A stretch of 64,000 bases of DNA from Chryseobacterium kimseyorum (GCF_025971945.1 NZ_JAPDHW010000009.1:145347-209346), one strand, 5' to 3'. Positions 9,970 through 19,183 are shown, numbered from the stretch's first letter. Notes: generated by a model not told the origin, from the letters alone. Numbers and translations are program-made.

Positions 9970-11961
9970 TTGAAAAAAAATATACTTTTTACATTTTTGT
10001 TTGTTATCATTTGCCAAACGATCTGTTTTGCTCAGAATTCCCGTGAGAAGCCAACAGTTTTTACTGCTGAAAATATCTTATCTGGAGCGGCTATTAAAGG
10101 AAAAAATAAATTTTTTGCAGGTGATAACCACAACTTTGCTCTGACTAATTTTGATGATTCTGCCTGGAAGGATTTTGATTTTAATAATCAAGATGCATAT
10201 CGAAAAGATCAACCATACTGGATTCGCTTTTACTTTAAGGTAGATTCTTCTCTGATTCATAAACCAGTCGGTTTAGAGATAAGCCAGCTTGGTGCATCCG
10301 AATTTTATCTTAATGGAAAAAAAATAGAAAGTATTGGAAAGATAGGTGACGGAAAATCGAGAGAATATAAAATCAAAAATGATGTTCCAACTTTTTTTAC
10401 CTTAGAAAATACCAATGTAAATGTTTTAGCGATACGATTTTTACCAATACCAAATAGATTTAAATTTATTGAAAAATCTAAACTGCTGAATATTGAATTT
10501 GAACATGCAGATACTCTCGTCAAAGAAAAAATAGAAGTAGCGGAGGAAGTAAACTTTTTTATGATGCTTACCTGTGGAGTATTTTCAGCATTAGGATTTA
10601 TTCATCTTTTACTGTTTCTTTTTTACAGAAAAGCACTGTATAATCTTTTTTTTGCGCTATATAATATTTCAATTTCTTTATTGAGTTATCTTATCATACT
10701 GGTTTATGAAATGAGAAATCCTGAGATTATTGAAAGATATGCATTCTTGACATTTTTCTCAGGGATACTTTTTGCAGCTTCTTTGAGTGGATTTGTCAAT
10801 ACCTTGTTTGCAAAAACCAAGAAAAGGCTGGTGGTTATGTTGATTATAGCTGCATCTTTAATAGTATTTTTTTATTTCAGTTATACCCCTGCAGTAATTC
10901 TTGGATTACTGTATATCATTTTTACGGCTTTTGAATCTTTCTATTTGATTATTCGAGCTATGATTAGAAAAGAGAAAGCGGCCTTTATTGTTGGAGGTGG
11001 AATATTGGCGTTTTTCGTTTTTGTAGTCATAACGATTATTTTGAACATTCTGGACAATCTTAATATTTCTTTTTCACGAAATTTGGAAGATGGCGATGTT
11101 GGAGCCTATTTTTTTCTAGTAATAATTATAAGTTTCCCGGTATCCATTTCAGCTTATCTGGCATGGCAGTTTGCTTCTACAAATTTGAGTCTTGTAAAAC
11201 AGCTTAATGAAGTCAATCGGCTTTCTGATGTTAATTTAAAACAGGAACAGGAAAAACAACAGATTCTTCAGGGTCAGAATGACTTGCTTGAAAAACAGGT
11301 GGACGAGAGAACTTTTGAACTTCAAAAAGAGAAGCAGAAAACAGAAAATTTACTTCTCAATATTCTTCCTCATGAAGTGGCAGAAGAATTAAAAGAAAAC
11401 GGAAGTTCAGAGGCGAAATATTATGACGAGGTCACTGTTTTATTTACTGATTTTGTTAATTTTACGCAGAGTTCAGAGAAAATGGGCGCCGAAAAAATGT
11501 TGGTTGAGCTCAATGAATGTTTTACTGCGTTCGATATGATCATGGAAAAACATGGTCTGGAAAAAATAAAAACCATAGGTGATGCGTATTTAGCCGTTTG
11601 CGGACTTCCCATTAAAAACGAAAATCACGCTTACCAAACAACTTTGGTAGCTTTGGATATTATTGATTTTATTGAAGGAAGGAAAAAGACACATCCGGAA
11701 GCTCTCGATATCAGAATCGGAATCAATTCAGGATCTTTGATTGCAGGAATTGTCGGCGTGAAAAAATTCGCTTACGATATTTGGGGCGATACAGTAAATA
11801 CCGCTGCGAGAATGGAACAGAACAGCAAGAAAGGGAAAATAAATATCTCCGAATCGACTTATCAATTAGTAAAAGATAAAATACACTGCGAGTACAGAGG
11901 AAAAATTCACACAAAAGGAAAAGGCGATATGGATATGTATTTTGTAAATTCGTCAAACTAA
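9970..11961 (+). CDS. 7TMR-DISM-type membrane adenylate cyclase, copy 1
   Basis: A 663-residue protein: signal peptide (about 1-21), an extracytoplasmic jelly-roll sensor (about 35-175, with YWIRFYFKV and ASEFYLNGKKI segments), about seven transmembrane helices (about 188-405, 7TMR-DISM type), a coiled-coil linker (about 410-458) and a class III cyclase domain (461-655). Metal ligands are D494 and D538; K534 and D603 indicate ATP as substrate; N610 and R614 are present. 7TMR-DISM sensors are thought to bind carbohydrates or other small ligands. The start is TTG and the gap to the previous gene is 11 bases, so it is probably co-transcribed. Its 3' half is nearly identical in DNA to the next gene. 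Confidence 0.88.
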   Translation: MKKNILFTFLFVIICQTICFAQNSREKPTVFTAENILSGAAIKGKNKFFAGDNHNFALTNFDDSAWKDFDFNNQDAYRKDQPYWIRFYFKVDSSLIHKPVGLEISQLGASEFYLNGKKIESIGKIGDGKSREYKIKNDVPTFFTLENTNVNVLAIRFLPIPNRFKFIEKSKLLNIEFEHADTLVKEKIEVAEEVNFFMMLTCGVFSALGFIHLLLFLFYRKALYNLFFALYNISISLLSYLIILVYEMRNPEIIERYAFLTFFSGILFAASLSGFVNTLFAKTKKRLVVMLIIAASLIVFFYFSYTPAVILGLLYIIFTAFESFYLIIRAMIRKEKAAFIVGGGILAFFVFVVITIILNILDNLNISFSRNLEDGDVGAYFFLVIIISFPVSISAYLAWQFASTNLSLVKQLNEVNRLSDVNLKQEQEKQQILQGQNDLLEKQVDERTFELQKEKQKTENLLLNILPHEVAEELKENGSSEAKYYDEVTVLFTDFVNFTQSSEKMGAEKMLVELNECFTAFDMIMEKHGLEKIKTIGDAYLAVCGLPIKNENHAYQTTLVALDIIDFIEGRKKTHPEALDIRIGINSGSLIAGIVGVKKFAYDIWGDTVNTAARMEQNSKKGKINISESTYQLVKDKIHCEYRGKIHTKGKGDMDMYFVNSSN

Positions 11962-11964
11962 ACT

Positions 11965-13977
11965 GTGAAAATTTTGAAAAAACATCTATTCTTTACATTC
12001 CTTTTTCTGCTGGGTATGCAGACGTTCTGCTTTGCTCAGAATTCCCGTGAGAAACCTGGAATCTTTACCGAAAAAGATATAGAATCTGGTGTATCGATTA
12101 AAGAGAAAAGTAAATTTTTTGAAGGCGATAATCAGGTTTTTGCTTCGCCGAAATTTGATGACTCTGCATGGAAGAATATTAATTTTAATTCAAAAAAAAC
12201 TTATAAAAAAAATACGGTTTATTGGATCAGATATTATTTCAAAATAGATTCAACTTTAATTAATAAATCGTTATGTTTTGATATCAAACAGGCAGGTGCT
12301 TCTGAAATTTATCTGAATGGTCAAAAGATTGAAACGGTAGGAAAAATAGGGAAAGAAAATGCATCAGAATTTAAAATTAGAAATAATGTTCCGCAAATTT
12401 TTTCATTGGATGATACGGAGATCAATGTTATAGCAATCCGTTTTTTACCGATTGTGGATGAAGAAAAAATGACCATCAATTACAGTCCTGTAGCACTTGA
12501 TCTAAAATTGGCTTCCACAAAGGAGTTTATGGATGAGAAAATAGAGATGACGCAGGGATTCAATTTTGTAGCAATGCTGATTTGTGGTGTTTTTTCTGCT
12601 TTAGGTTTTATTCATTTGCTTTTATTCTTATTTTACAGAAAAGCGCTCTACAACCTGTATTTTTCAACATACAATCTTTCTATAGGATTATTGAGCTATA
12701 TGGTTCTCTCGTTTTACGAAATAACAGATCCTGCAGATGTTGATACTTTTGGGTTCTTATCATTTCTTTCAATACTTGCTTTCGGGGCTTCTCTTACAGG
12801 TTTCGTTAATACTTTGTTTGGAAGAAGCAAAATCAGATTAAAAATTCTTTTAGGTATTGCTGCAATACTTCTAATTCTTTATTATTTCAGTACCAGAGCA
12901 GCGATCGGTTTTGTAATTTTCTATATATTTTTCGTTTGGTTTGAGTCTTTATATCTCATTATCAGAGCAATGATCAGAAGAGAAAAGTCTGCGTTTATTG
13001 TGGGCGGAGGAATTCTTACATTTTTTGCAATCATTATTCTCGTCATTATTTTTAATATTTTAGAATCACTAAATATTGCTGTTCCTCAAATACTCTCAAG
13101 CGATGAATTTGGTATGTCTCTGCTGGTTTTGATTGTTGTCAGTTTCCCAATTTCAATTTCGGCTTATTTAGGTTGGCAGTTCGCCTCCACCAATTTAAGT
13201 CTGGTAAAACAGCTTGACGAAGTCAACCGACTTTCTGATATCAATTTAAAACAGGAACAGGAAAAACAGCAGATTCTTCAGGATCAGAATGACTTGCTTG
13301 AAAAGCAGGTAGACGAAAGAACATTTGAGTTACAGAATGAAAAGCAGAAAACAGAAAATTTACTTCTCAATATTCTTCCTCATGAAGTAGCTGAAGAATT
13401 AAAAGAAAACGGAAGTTCAGAGGCGAAATATTATGACGAGGTCACTGTTTTATTTACTGATTTTGTTAATTTTACCCAGAGTTCAGAGAAAATGGGCGCC
13501 GAGAAAATGTTGGTTGAGCTCAATGAATGTTTTACCGCATTCGATATGATTATGGAAAAACATGGTCTGGAAAAAATTAAAACCATTGGTGATGCGTATC
13601 TAGCGGTTTGCGGACTTCCCATTAAAAATGAAAGTCACGCATACCAAACGGTTTTGGTAGCTTTGGATATTATTGATTTTATTGAAGAAAGAAAAAAGAC
13701 ACATCCGGAAGCTCTCGATATCAGAGTTGGAATCAATTCAGGATCTTTGATTGCAGGAATTGTCGGCGTGAAAAAATTCGCTTACGATATTTGGGGCGAT
13801 ACAGTAAATACCGCTGCGAGAATGGAACAGAACAGTGAGAAAGGAAAAATAAATATCTCAGAATCGACGTATCAGCTGGTAAAAGATAAGGTTCACTGCG
13901 AGTACAGAGGGAAAATTCACACCAAAGGAAAAGGCGATATGGATATGTATTTTGCATTGGAAACTAAAAAGGATTAA
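11965..13977 (+). CDS. 7TMR-DISM-type membrane adenylate cyclase, copy 2
   Basis: A 670-residue paralogue of the preceding gene with the same layout: signal peptide, jelly-roll sensor, seven helices, coiled coil and cyclase domain. From the GTG start at 11965 the catalytic residues are D499, K539, D543, D608, N615 and R619, all intact and ATP-type. A TTG at 11974 aligns better with the paralogue's start and would remove three residues. The sensor half has diverged clearly (different residues through the jelly roll and helices), while the coiled coil and catalytic domain share long identical DNA runs with copy 1. It starts 3 bases after the previous stop, so it is in the same operon. Confidence 0.88.
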   Translation: MKILKKHLFFTFLFLLGMQTFCFAQNSREKPGIFTEKDIESGVSIKEKSKFFEGDNQVFASPKFDDSAWKNINFNSKKTYKKNTVYWIRYYFKIDSTLINKSLCFDIKQAGASEIYLNGQKIETVGKIGKENASEFKIRNNVPQIFSLDDTEINVIAIRFLPIVDEEKMTINYSPVALDLKLASTKEFMDEKIEMTQGFNFVAMLICGVFSALGFIHLLLFLFYRKALYNLYFSTYNLSIGLLSYMVLSFYEITDPADVDTFGFLSFLSILAFGASLTGFVNTLFGRSKIRLKILLGIAAILLILYYFSTRAAIGFVIFYIFFVWFESLYLIIRAMIRREKSAFIVGGGILTFFAIIILVIIFNILESLNIAVPQILSSDEFGMSLLVLIVVSFPISISAYLGWQFASTNLSLVKQLDEVNRLSDINLKQEQEKQQILQDQNDLLEKQVDERTFELQNEKQKTENLLLNILPHEVAEELKENGSSEAKYYDEVTVLFTDFVNFTQSSEKMGAEKMLVELNECFTAFDMIMEKHGLEKIKTIGDAYLAVCGLPIKNESHAYQTVLVALDIIDFIEERKKTHPEALDIRVGINSGSLIAGIVGVKKFAYDIWGDTVNTAARMEQNSEKGKINISESTYQLVKDKVHCEYRGKIHTKGKGDMDMYFALETKKD

Positions 13978-14204
13978 CCACAATCAAAAATTAGAGAAAT
14001 TTAAAAACCACAAATCGCAGATTCTACGAAGTCAAAGCACAGAAGTTTATTAGAAAAATTATTCTATTTTGTGAGAAGATGAATAAAGGATTAAGTTTTG
14101 CCATTTTTGAACTTTTCAAAGTAACAATTTGAGCTTTAAAACTAAACCACAAGCTTTTGTGACTTTTGTGGTTAAAAATTATAAACACATTTTCTATTTT
14201 AAAT

Positions 14205-14789
14205 ATGGAATACGAAAAATTAAATACAATTATATTAAAACGTCTCAAGGAAAATCTCCCTGAGCATCTGTCTTATCACAGCGTTATGCACGTGAAAGAC
14301 GTTATCGATTCTGTCGGAAAAATTGCCAGATCAGAAAAGGTAAATGATGAAGATTTGGTTTTGCTAAAAACAGCTGCACTATTTCACGACACCGGATTTT
14401 TGTATGGCTCAAAAGAGCATGAAGCAAAATCGTGTGAGATTGCTGAAGAATATCTTTCAAATTTCGGATATTCGGAAACACAGACCGAAAAAATCAAAGG
14501 AATGATTATGGCGACAAAAATCCCGCAGACGCCGCACAATCATTTAGAGCAAATCTTAGCTGACGCTGATTTAGATTATCTCGGCAGAGATGATTTCTTT
14601 GTGATTGGAGATAAGTTATTTGAAGAACTTTCTATGTTCGGAATCGTGAATTCTGAACGCGACTGGAATCTTTTGCAGGAAAAATTCCTCGAAAGTCACC
14701 ACTATTTCACTGAAACTGCCATCAACAGCCGAAATCAGAAAAAACAGGACAACCTGAATATCATCAAAACAAAACTAAAAAACTACTGA
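14205..14789 (+). CDS. HD-domain phosphohydrolase
   Basis: A 194-residue protein starting at ATG 14205 (MEYEKLNTII); the frame runs open upstream only from a TTG inside a low-complexity repeat. The HD motif is seen as AALFHDTGF, preceded by the conserved His of YHSVMHV and followed by ADADLDYLG, the set of metal ligands used by HD-superfamily phosphohydrolases. Proteins of this type hydrolyse nucleotides or cyclic nucleotides. It sits directly after three cyclase genes, so degradation of a cyclic nucleotide is conceivable, but this is only an inference from position. The next gene starts 7 bases later. Confidence 0.75.
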   Translation: MEYEKLNTIILKRLKENLPEHLSYHSVMHVKDVIDSVGKIARSEKVNDEDLVLLKTAALFHDTGFLYGSKEHEAKSCEIAEEYLSNFGYSETQTEKIKGMIMATKIPQTPHNHLEQILADADLDYLGRDDFFVIGDKLFEELSMFGIVNSERDWNLLQEKFLESHHYFTETAINSRNQKKQDNLNIIKTKLKNY

Positions 14790-14796
14790 TCATCTT

Positions 14797-15675
14797 ATGA
14801 GCTCAGCAACCAAACATGGCCCGCTATTTACCGTTTCAGATATCATTTATCTGTTTTCAGGCGTAATTTCTGCGAGTTTTGCTTTAAAATCTTTCCTCGT
14901 TCCCAACCACTTTTTAGACGGTGGCGTAACCGGAATTTCACTTTTACTGTACGAAGTTTATCATTTAAATTTAGGACTGACTTTATTTATTTTAAATATT
15001 CCTTTTATCATTCTCGCTTATTTTCAGATCGGGAAACATTTTGCCATCCGAAGCAGTTTAACGATACTTTTAATTGCTTTAACGATGTACTTTGTTCCTT
15101 TTCCCGAACTGACACACGATAAATTACTGGTCGCCATGTTCGGCGGTTTCTTTCTGGGAATCGGCATCGGACTTTCCATGCGTGGAGGAGGAACTTTCGA
15201 CGGAATGGAAGTTTTAGCACTTTTAACTTTCAAAAAAAGCAGTTTTAGCATTACCGAAATTATTTTGGGAATGAATGTTATCATCTTCATTATCGCAGCC
15301 GTTTTCTTAAAAGTAGAAACCGCTTTGTACGCGATTATGACGTATTTGGTCGCAAGTCAGATTACAAAATATGTGATTGAAGGAATCGAAGCCTACACCG
15401 GCGTAACCATCGTTTCCGGAAACAGTGAAGAAATCAAAAAAGCTTTGGTTTTAACGATGAACAGAGGGATTACTGTGTATAAAGGCGAAAGAGGTTTTAT
15501 GAAAGAATCTTTCGAACAAAGTGCCGATGCCGATATTATTTTCACAATTGTAACCCGACTGGAAGTGAGAAAATTGCAGAATATTGTTCGTGCCATTGAT
15601 CCGAAGGCATTTATTTTCACTCAAACGGTTAGAGAACCTCAGGGCGGAATTGTAAAGGAAATTATTAAGCATTAA
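14797..15675 (+). CDS. YitT family membrane protein (DUF161 plus DUF2179)
   Basis: A 292-residue protein with five to six hydrophobic helices (about residues 10-190) containing the family signatures FLDGGVTGISLLLYE and SMRGGGTFDGMEVLAL. A soluble C-terminal DUF2179 domain follows (about 205-290, with the ITVYKGERGF segment). YitT proteins are widespread in Firmicutes and Bacteroidota and their transported substrate is not established. It begins 7 bases after the HD gene and is likely co-transcribed with it. Confidence 0.85.
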   Translation: MSSATKHGPLFTVSDIIYLFSGVISASFALKSFLVPNHFLDGGVTGISLLLYEVYHLNLGLTLFILNIPFIILAYFQIGKHFAIRSSLTILLIALTMYFVPFPELTHDKLLVAMFGGFFLGIGIGLSMRGGGTFDGMEVLALLTFKKSSFSITEIILGMNVIIFIIAAVFLKVETALYAIMTYLVASQITKYVIEGIEAYTGVTIVSGNSEEIKKALVLTMNRGITVYKGERGFMKESFEQSADADIIFTIVTRLEVRKLQNIVRAIDPKAFIFTQTVREPQGGIVKEIIKH

Positions 15676-15753
15676 AATTTCTTTATTTGAGAACGTTACT
15701 TTTCAGCATCGATTTATTCAGATTTAATATTAATTATAATTAAAACTTAAAAG

Positions 15754-15981
15754 ATGACAAACAGATCTACCTATTTTAAAATGACATTTATACCCATTTC
15801 TGCCGGACTTTTTGCAGGAATTCTGGTCTTTGGATTATTTGATATCGATTTTTCGGATAGGGAAGCATTAAAAAATCTGCTGCTGAAATCCTTAGTGATA
15901 GCTGTCGGTACAGGATTGATTTTGGGTATATTAAATATGTTCTTTAAAATTGGTAATTTTCAAAAAAAAGGAAATTCGTGA
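15754..15981 (+). CDS. Small two-helix membrane protein of unknown function
   Basis: A 75-residue protein with two hydrophobic stretches (about 9-27 and 47-66) separated by a short charged loop containing DIDFSDREAL, and a basic tail. It looks like a small inner-membrane hairpin protein. I do not recognise the family. The gap from the YitT gene is 78 bases and a hairpin follows 50 bases after its stop. Confidence 0.6.
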   Translation: MTNRSTYFKMTFIPISAGLFAGILVFGLFDIDFSDREALKNLLLKSLVIAVGTGLILGILNMFFKIGNFQKKGNS

Positions 15982-16030
15982 AATCTGACTGTACTTTCGC
16001 AGAAACTTATATTAAAATAAAAAATATGCT

Positions 16031-16063
16031 TAAAGCCTTATGAATTTCGTTTATAAGGCTTTA
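16031..16063 (+). terminator. Hairpin, probable terminator of the small membrane gene
   Basis: An 11-bp perfect stem (16031-16041 with 16053-16063) and an 11-base loop, followed by a short T-rich stretch. Its 3' arm overlaps the -7 box of the next gene, the same arrangement as at tpx and the cyclase promoter. Confidence 0.55.
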
Positions 16064-16069
16064 ATTTTG
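16062..16069 (+). promoter_or_regulatory. -7 box upstream of the DUF763 gene
   Basis: TAATTTTG matches TAnnTTTG. Transcription would start a few bases downstream, placing the CATCAAT heptamer array inside the 5' untranslated leader. Confidence 0.45.
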
Positions 16070-16071
16070 TA

Positions 16072-16106
16072 CATCAATCATCAATCATCAATCATCAATC
16101 ATCAAT
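16072..16106. repeat. Heptanucleotide tandem repeat (CATCAAT) x5
   Basis: Five perfect head-to-tail copies of CATCAAT between the -7 box and the start codon of the DUF763 gene, ending 8 bases before its ATG. Copy number changes by slippage would alter the leader length in steps of seven. Confidence 0.85.
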
Positions 16107-16114
16107 CATAAAGA

Positions 16115-17326
16115 ATGAAACGCTCCGGAACTGCAACATTGCCTCTTCACTACGGAAAAGTACCGCCTTGGCTCTACGAAAGAATGGCTGTGCTCGGACT
16201 TTCCATCGTAGAAGTGATGTTGGCAGATTACGGAAAAAATGAAGTTCTCCGCAGATTGGCAGATCCGTTTTGGTTCCAGAGTTTTGGGGCAGTGATGGGA
16301 ATGGATTGGCATTCGTCAGGAATTACAACTTCCGTTATGGGTGCTTTGAAACGCAGCATCAATCCCAATTCTAAAGAGCTCGGAATTTATATTTGTGGAG
16401 GCAAAGGAAGGTTCTCCAAAGAAACTCCGAATGAACTTTTGGTCATTGCTGATAAAACCGGACTGAACGGAAACGATTTGATCCGTGCGAGCAAACTTTC
16501 AGCAAAAGTGGACAACACGGCTATACAGGATGGTTATCAGCTTTACCTTCATAATTTTATTTTATCTGATGAAGGAAATTGGGCGGTTGTGCAACAGGGA
16601 ATGAATGATGCAGACGGAACTGCCCGTCGATACCACTGGCATTCCGAGAATATGGAATCTTTTGTCGACGAACCACACAAAGGCATTCAGGGAATCAACC
16701 GAGGAAATATTTTAAACTTAACTGCTCACGAAGCGGCAGACAGCCGGAAAGGAATTTTAGAAATTTCACATACCAATTCAGAAAAAATCATGCAGGATTT
16801 TGCCAATTTGATTTTGCCTGCTCATCACGACGTACGCGCATCCGATGTCGATCTGAAAAAGCTGGGAACACTTTTGTACATGACCAGAGAAAATCAGCCT
16901 GAAAATTTTGAGGAATTGTTGTTGCTGAAAGGTGTTGGCCCGCGAACATTACAAAGTCTGGCTTTGGTAAGTGAAGTCATTCACGGTGCACCGTCAAGAT
17001 TCAGAGATCCTGCACGGTTTTCCTTTGCCAATGGTGGAAAAGACGGTCATCCGTTTCCCGTACCGATCAATGTTTATGATGAAACGATCAATATTTTACA
17101 GAAAGGTATTGAAAAATCGAAATTAGGAAATTCAGATAAATTGCAGTCAATTAATAAGCTTCACACGATTATTTCCGAAGCTGAGAAAAATTTTACTCCC
17201 GATTTCGATATCAATGATGTAATTGAAGACGAACGTCAGAATTCATGGCGCTTCGGTGGCAAAACGGTCTTCGGTGACGCTGAAAAACCTCTTAAGCCAA
17301 AACCGATTCAGCTTTCTTTGTTTTAA
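16115..17326 (+). CDS. DUF763 domain-containing protein
   Basis: A 403-residue protein with the DUF763 opening MKRSGTATLPLHYGKVPPWL. A helix-hairpin-helix-like element, LLKGVGPRTLQSLALV, sits near residues 270-285, which suggests DNA binding. The family occurs in archaea, thermophiles and many Bacteroidota, and its biochemical role is not established. Histidine- and Asp-rich segments (MGMDWHSSGIT, PAHHDVRASDVDLKKL) could be catalytic. It has its own promoter and lies between a small membrane gene and a Crp/Fnr gene, so context gives no further hint. Confidence 0.85.
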   Translation: MKRSGTATLPLHYGKVPPWLYERMAVLGLSIVEVMLADYGKNEVLRRLADPFWFQSFGAVMGMDWHSSGITTSVMGALKRSINPNSKELGIYICGGKGRFSKETPNELLVIADKTGLNGNDLIRASKLSAKVDNTAIQDGYQLYLHNFILSDEGNWAVVQQGMNDADGTARRYHWHSENMESFVDEPHKGIQGINRGNILNLTAHEAADSRKGILEISHTNSEKIMQDFANLILPAHHDVRASDVDLKKLGTLLYMTRENQPENFEELLLLKGVGPRTLQSLALVSEVIHGAPSRFRDPARFSFANGGKDGHPFPVPINVYDETINILQKGIEKSKLGNSDKLQSINKLHTIISEAEKNFTPDFDINDVIEDERQNSWRFGGKTVFGDAEKPLKPKPIQLSLF

Positions 17327-17350
17327 AATTTAACATTACAATCAGCGTGT

Positions 17351-17374
17351 AGTTTGTCATCCCGTAGGAATCTA
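17351..17374. repeat. Dispersed intergenic repeat, copy A
   Basis: The segment AGTTTGTCATCCCGTAGGAA and the four bases after it match a second copy at 27055-27078 at about 20 of 24 positions. Similar GGAATC-containing words recur in flavobacterial intergenic DNA (from memory). The rest of the 17327-17605 spacer shows no gene. Confidence 0.45.
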
Positions 17375-17605
17375 AATGGTTTAAACTTTTAAATGAATTG
17401 CGCGGGAGTGATAAAGAGATGTCTTAATAAGAATCTAAGATTATTTAAAACTTATGGGTTTTCTTTTGTATTCCAACAGCCATCTTCAGAAAACGAGTAT
17501 GTTAAAATTTTTGGATTAGAAAGAATCTTTATTGGCGCAAAAATTTTCTCTCCATTATTCCAATAAAAACTTTAATTTTAAAACTTTAACACAAACAGGA
17601 AATTC

Positions 17606-18196
17606 ATGACCAGTAAAGCCTTTGAAGTATATTCAGATTTTCCGTTCTTTTTTGAAGAAGAACTTACAGAAATCTTTCAGGCTCACGAAAAAGTTGTTTT
17701 TCAGAAGGGAGATTTAATCCTTGAAGAAGGCAAAACAGCCAATGAATATTATATTTTAGAGAAAGGTTTGGCGAGGTCATTTGTAACAGATTTTAACGGA
17801 AATGATGTTACGACACATTTTTTTGTGGAAAATGAGATCGTAATCGAGGTCTCCTCACTTTTTCAGAGAATTCCGACCCAGGAAAACATTGTCTGCATAA
17901 CAGATTGTGAGCTGTTGAAAATAGATTTCGACACATTTCAGGAATTATATCACAAAATTCAAAACCTCAGTGAATGGGGAAGGGCGTGGATGTCACAGGA
18001 ACTATTTGCCTACAAACAACGCTCTGTGGAAATGTTTACACTTTCGGCAACGAAACGCTATCTCAATCTTTTAGAACAGAAACCGCAGGTGGTACAGTTC
18101 GCTCCGTTAAAGCAAATTGCTTCCTACCTTGGCATTACAGACACTTCACTCAGCAGAATCCGTAAAGAAATTGTTTCACATCCCAGAAAAGTTTAA
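17606..18196 (+). CDS. Crp/Fnr family transcriptional regulator
   Basis: A 196-residue protein with an N-terminal cyclic-nucleotide-binding-like beta roll (about 15-120, with the LILEEGKTANEYYILEKG stretch) and a C-terminal helix-turn-helix (LKQIASYLGITDTSLSRIRK, about 167-186). The phosphate-binding Arg-Ser pair of true cAMP receptors is not obvious, as in most Bacteroidota members, so the ligand is unknown even though cAMP-type cyclases are nearby. It lies 77 bases upstream of two tandem VOC genes on the same strand and may control them. Confidence 0.85.
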   Translation: MTSKAFEVYSDFPFFFEEELTEIFQAHEKVVFQKGDLILEEGKTANEYYILEKGLARSFVTDFNGNDVTTHFFVENEIVIEVSSLFQRIPTQENIVCITDCELLKIDFDTFQELYHKIQNLSEWGRAWMSQELFAYKQRSVEMFTLSATKRYLNLLEQKPQVVQFAPLKQIASYLGITDTSLSRIRKEIVSHPRKV

Positions 18197-18273
18197 ATCT
18201 TGTCTTATGGCAAGTTGATTTTCATATTGACTTGGTAATTTTGGTTTAAAGTTTAACACTAAAAAATTACAAA

Positions 18274-18678
18274 ATGGAAATCACGGATATTTATGTCAAC
18301 CTTCCTGTAAAAGATGTTCAGAAAGCGAGAGAATTCTGGACGAAATTAGGATTCTCTATCAATGAACAGTTTTCTGACGAAAAAGCAATCTGTGTAGTGA
18401 TGAAAGAAAATCACATCTACACTATGTTTCTTCATGAAGACTTTTTCAAAACCTTCACCGACCGGCCGGTTGCAGACGGAAAAACTACGCAAACTCTTTT
18501 GGCAATCGGTGTTAACAGTCGTGATGAGGTAGATGCAATGGTAAAAACAGCTACCGAAAACGGAGGTTCAGAATACAGCGAACCCAGAGATCACGGCTGG
18601 ATGTATCAGTGGGCATTTGCAGATCCCGACGGTCATCAGTGGGAAGTAATGCACGGAGATGTATCTCAGATTCCTTGA
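18274..18678 (+). CDS. VOC family (glyoxalase/bleomycin-resistance fold) protein, copy 1
   Basis: A 134-residue single-domain vicinal-oxygen-chelate protein. The paired beta-alpha-beta modules are visible as IYVNLPVKDVQKAREFWTKL at the start and DPDGHQWEVMH at the end. Such proteins bind metals and act as dioxygenases, isomerases, or drug-binding resistance proteins; no specific substrate can be assigned. It is clearly paralogous to the next gene, which begins 35 bases later. Confidence 0.85.
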   Translation: MEITDIYVNLPVKDVQKAREFWTKLGFSINEQFSDEKAICVVMKENHIYTMFLHEDFFKTFTDRPVADGKTTQTLLAIGVNSRDEVDAMVKTATENGGSEYSEPRDHGWMYQWAFADPDGHQWEVMHGDVSQIP

Positions 18679-18713
18679 GAATAGAATTTTAACCAACTAT
18701 ATATTGCAATAAA

Positions 18714-19121
18714 ATGAAAATCAATCAAATTTATGTGAACCTTCCGGTAAAAGATATTCCGAAAACAAAGGAGTTTTGGACGAATCTTGGTTTCCCGGTT
18801 AACGAAAATATTTCCGATGAAAAAGCGGTATGTTTTATTTTAGGCGAAAATATCTGCGTGATGTTTATCACCGAAGAATATTTTATGACCTTTTCCGAAA
18901 GACCAGTTCCCAAGGGCGATACCACGCAGGTTTTGGTAGCTATCGGCATGGATACCCGCGAGGAAGTTGATCAGATTGTCAACGCAGCAGTTGCAAATGG
19001 AGCAACACAGCACGAAGAGCCGCAGGATTATGGCTGGATGTATCAAAACTCATTCTGGGACATCAACGGTCACGGCTGGAATGTCACTTTTGCAGATATG
19101 TCTCAAATGCCGACTGAGTAA
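18714..19121 (+). CDS. VOC family protein, copy 2 (tandem duplicate)
   Basis: A 135-residue protein that repeats the plan of the preceding gene (IYVNLPVKDIPKTKEFWTNL; DYGWMYQNSFWDINGHGWNV). Strong similarity over the full length shows an ancient tandem duplication; the metal-ligand region near the C terminus has changed from DPDGHQW to DINGHGW, so ligand specificity may differ. It is probably co-transcribed with copy 1. The substrate is unknown. Confidence 0.85.
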   Translation: MKINQIYVNLPVKDIPKTKEFWTNLGFPVNENISDEKAVCFILGENICVMFITEEYFMTFSERPVPKGDTTQVLVAIGMDTREEVDQIVNAAVANGATQHEEPQDYGWMYQNSFWDINGHGWNVTFADMSQMPTE

Positions 19122-19162
19122 ATCTGGCTCTCGCAGATTGAGCAGTTTTTTTAGGTAATCTC

Positions 19163-19183
19163 CTCAAATCTCAAACCTCAAAT
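19163..19183. repeat. Heptanucleotide repeat (CTCAAAT) x3
   Basis: Three consecutive heptamers (CTCAAAT, CTCAAAC, CTCAAAT) just downstream of the second VOC gene. The same unit recurs at 19235-19262 and 22352-22414. Confidence 0.7.

Noticed and set aside
11421..11956. Antisense open frames inside the cyclase genes that recur at the same place in the next copy (13431-13957)
   Set aside because: They are conserved only because the sense cyclase DNA is nearly identical in both copies; they are shadows of the coding strand.
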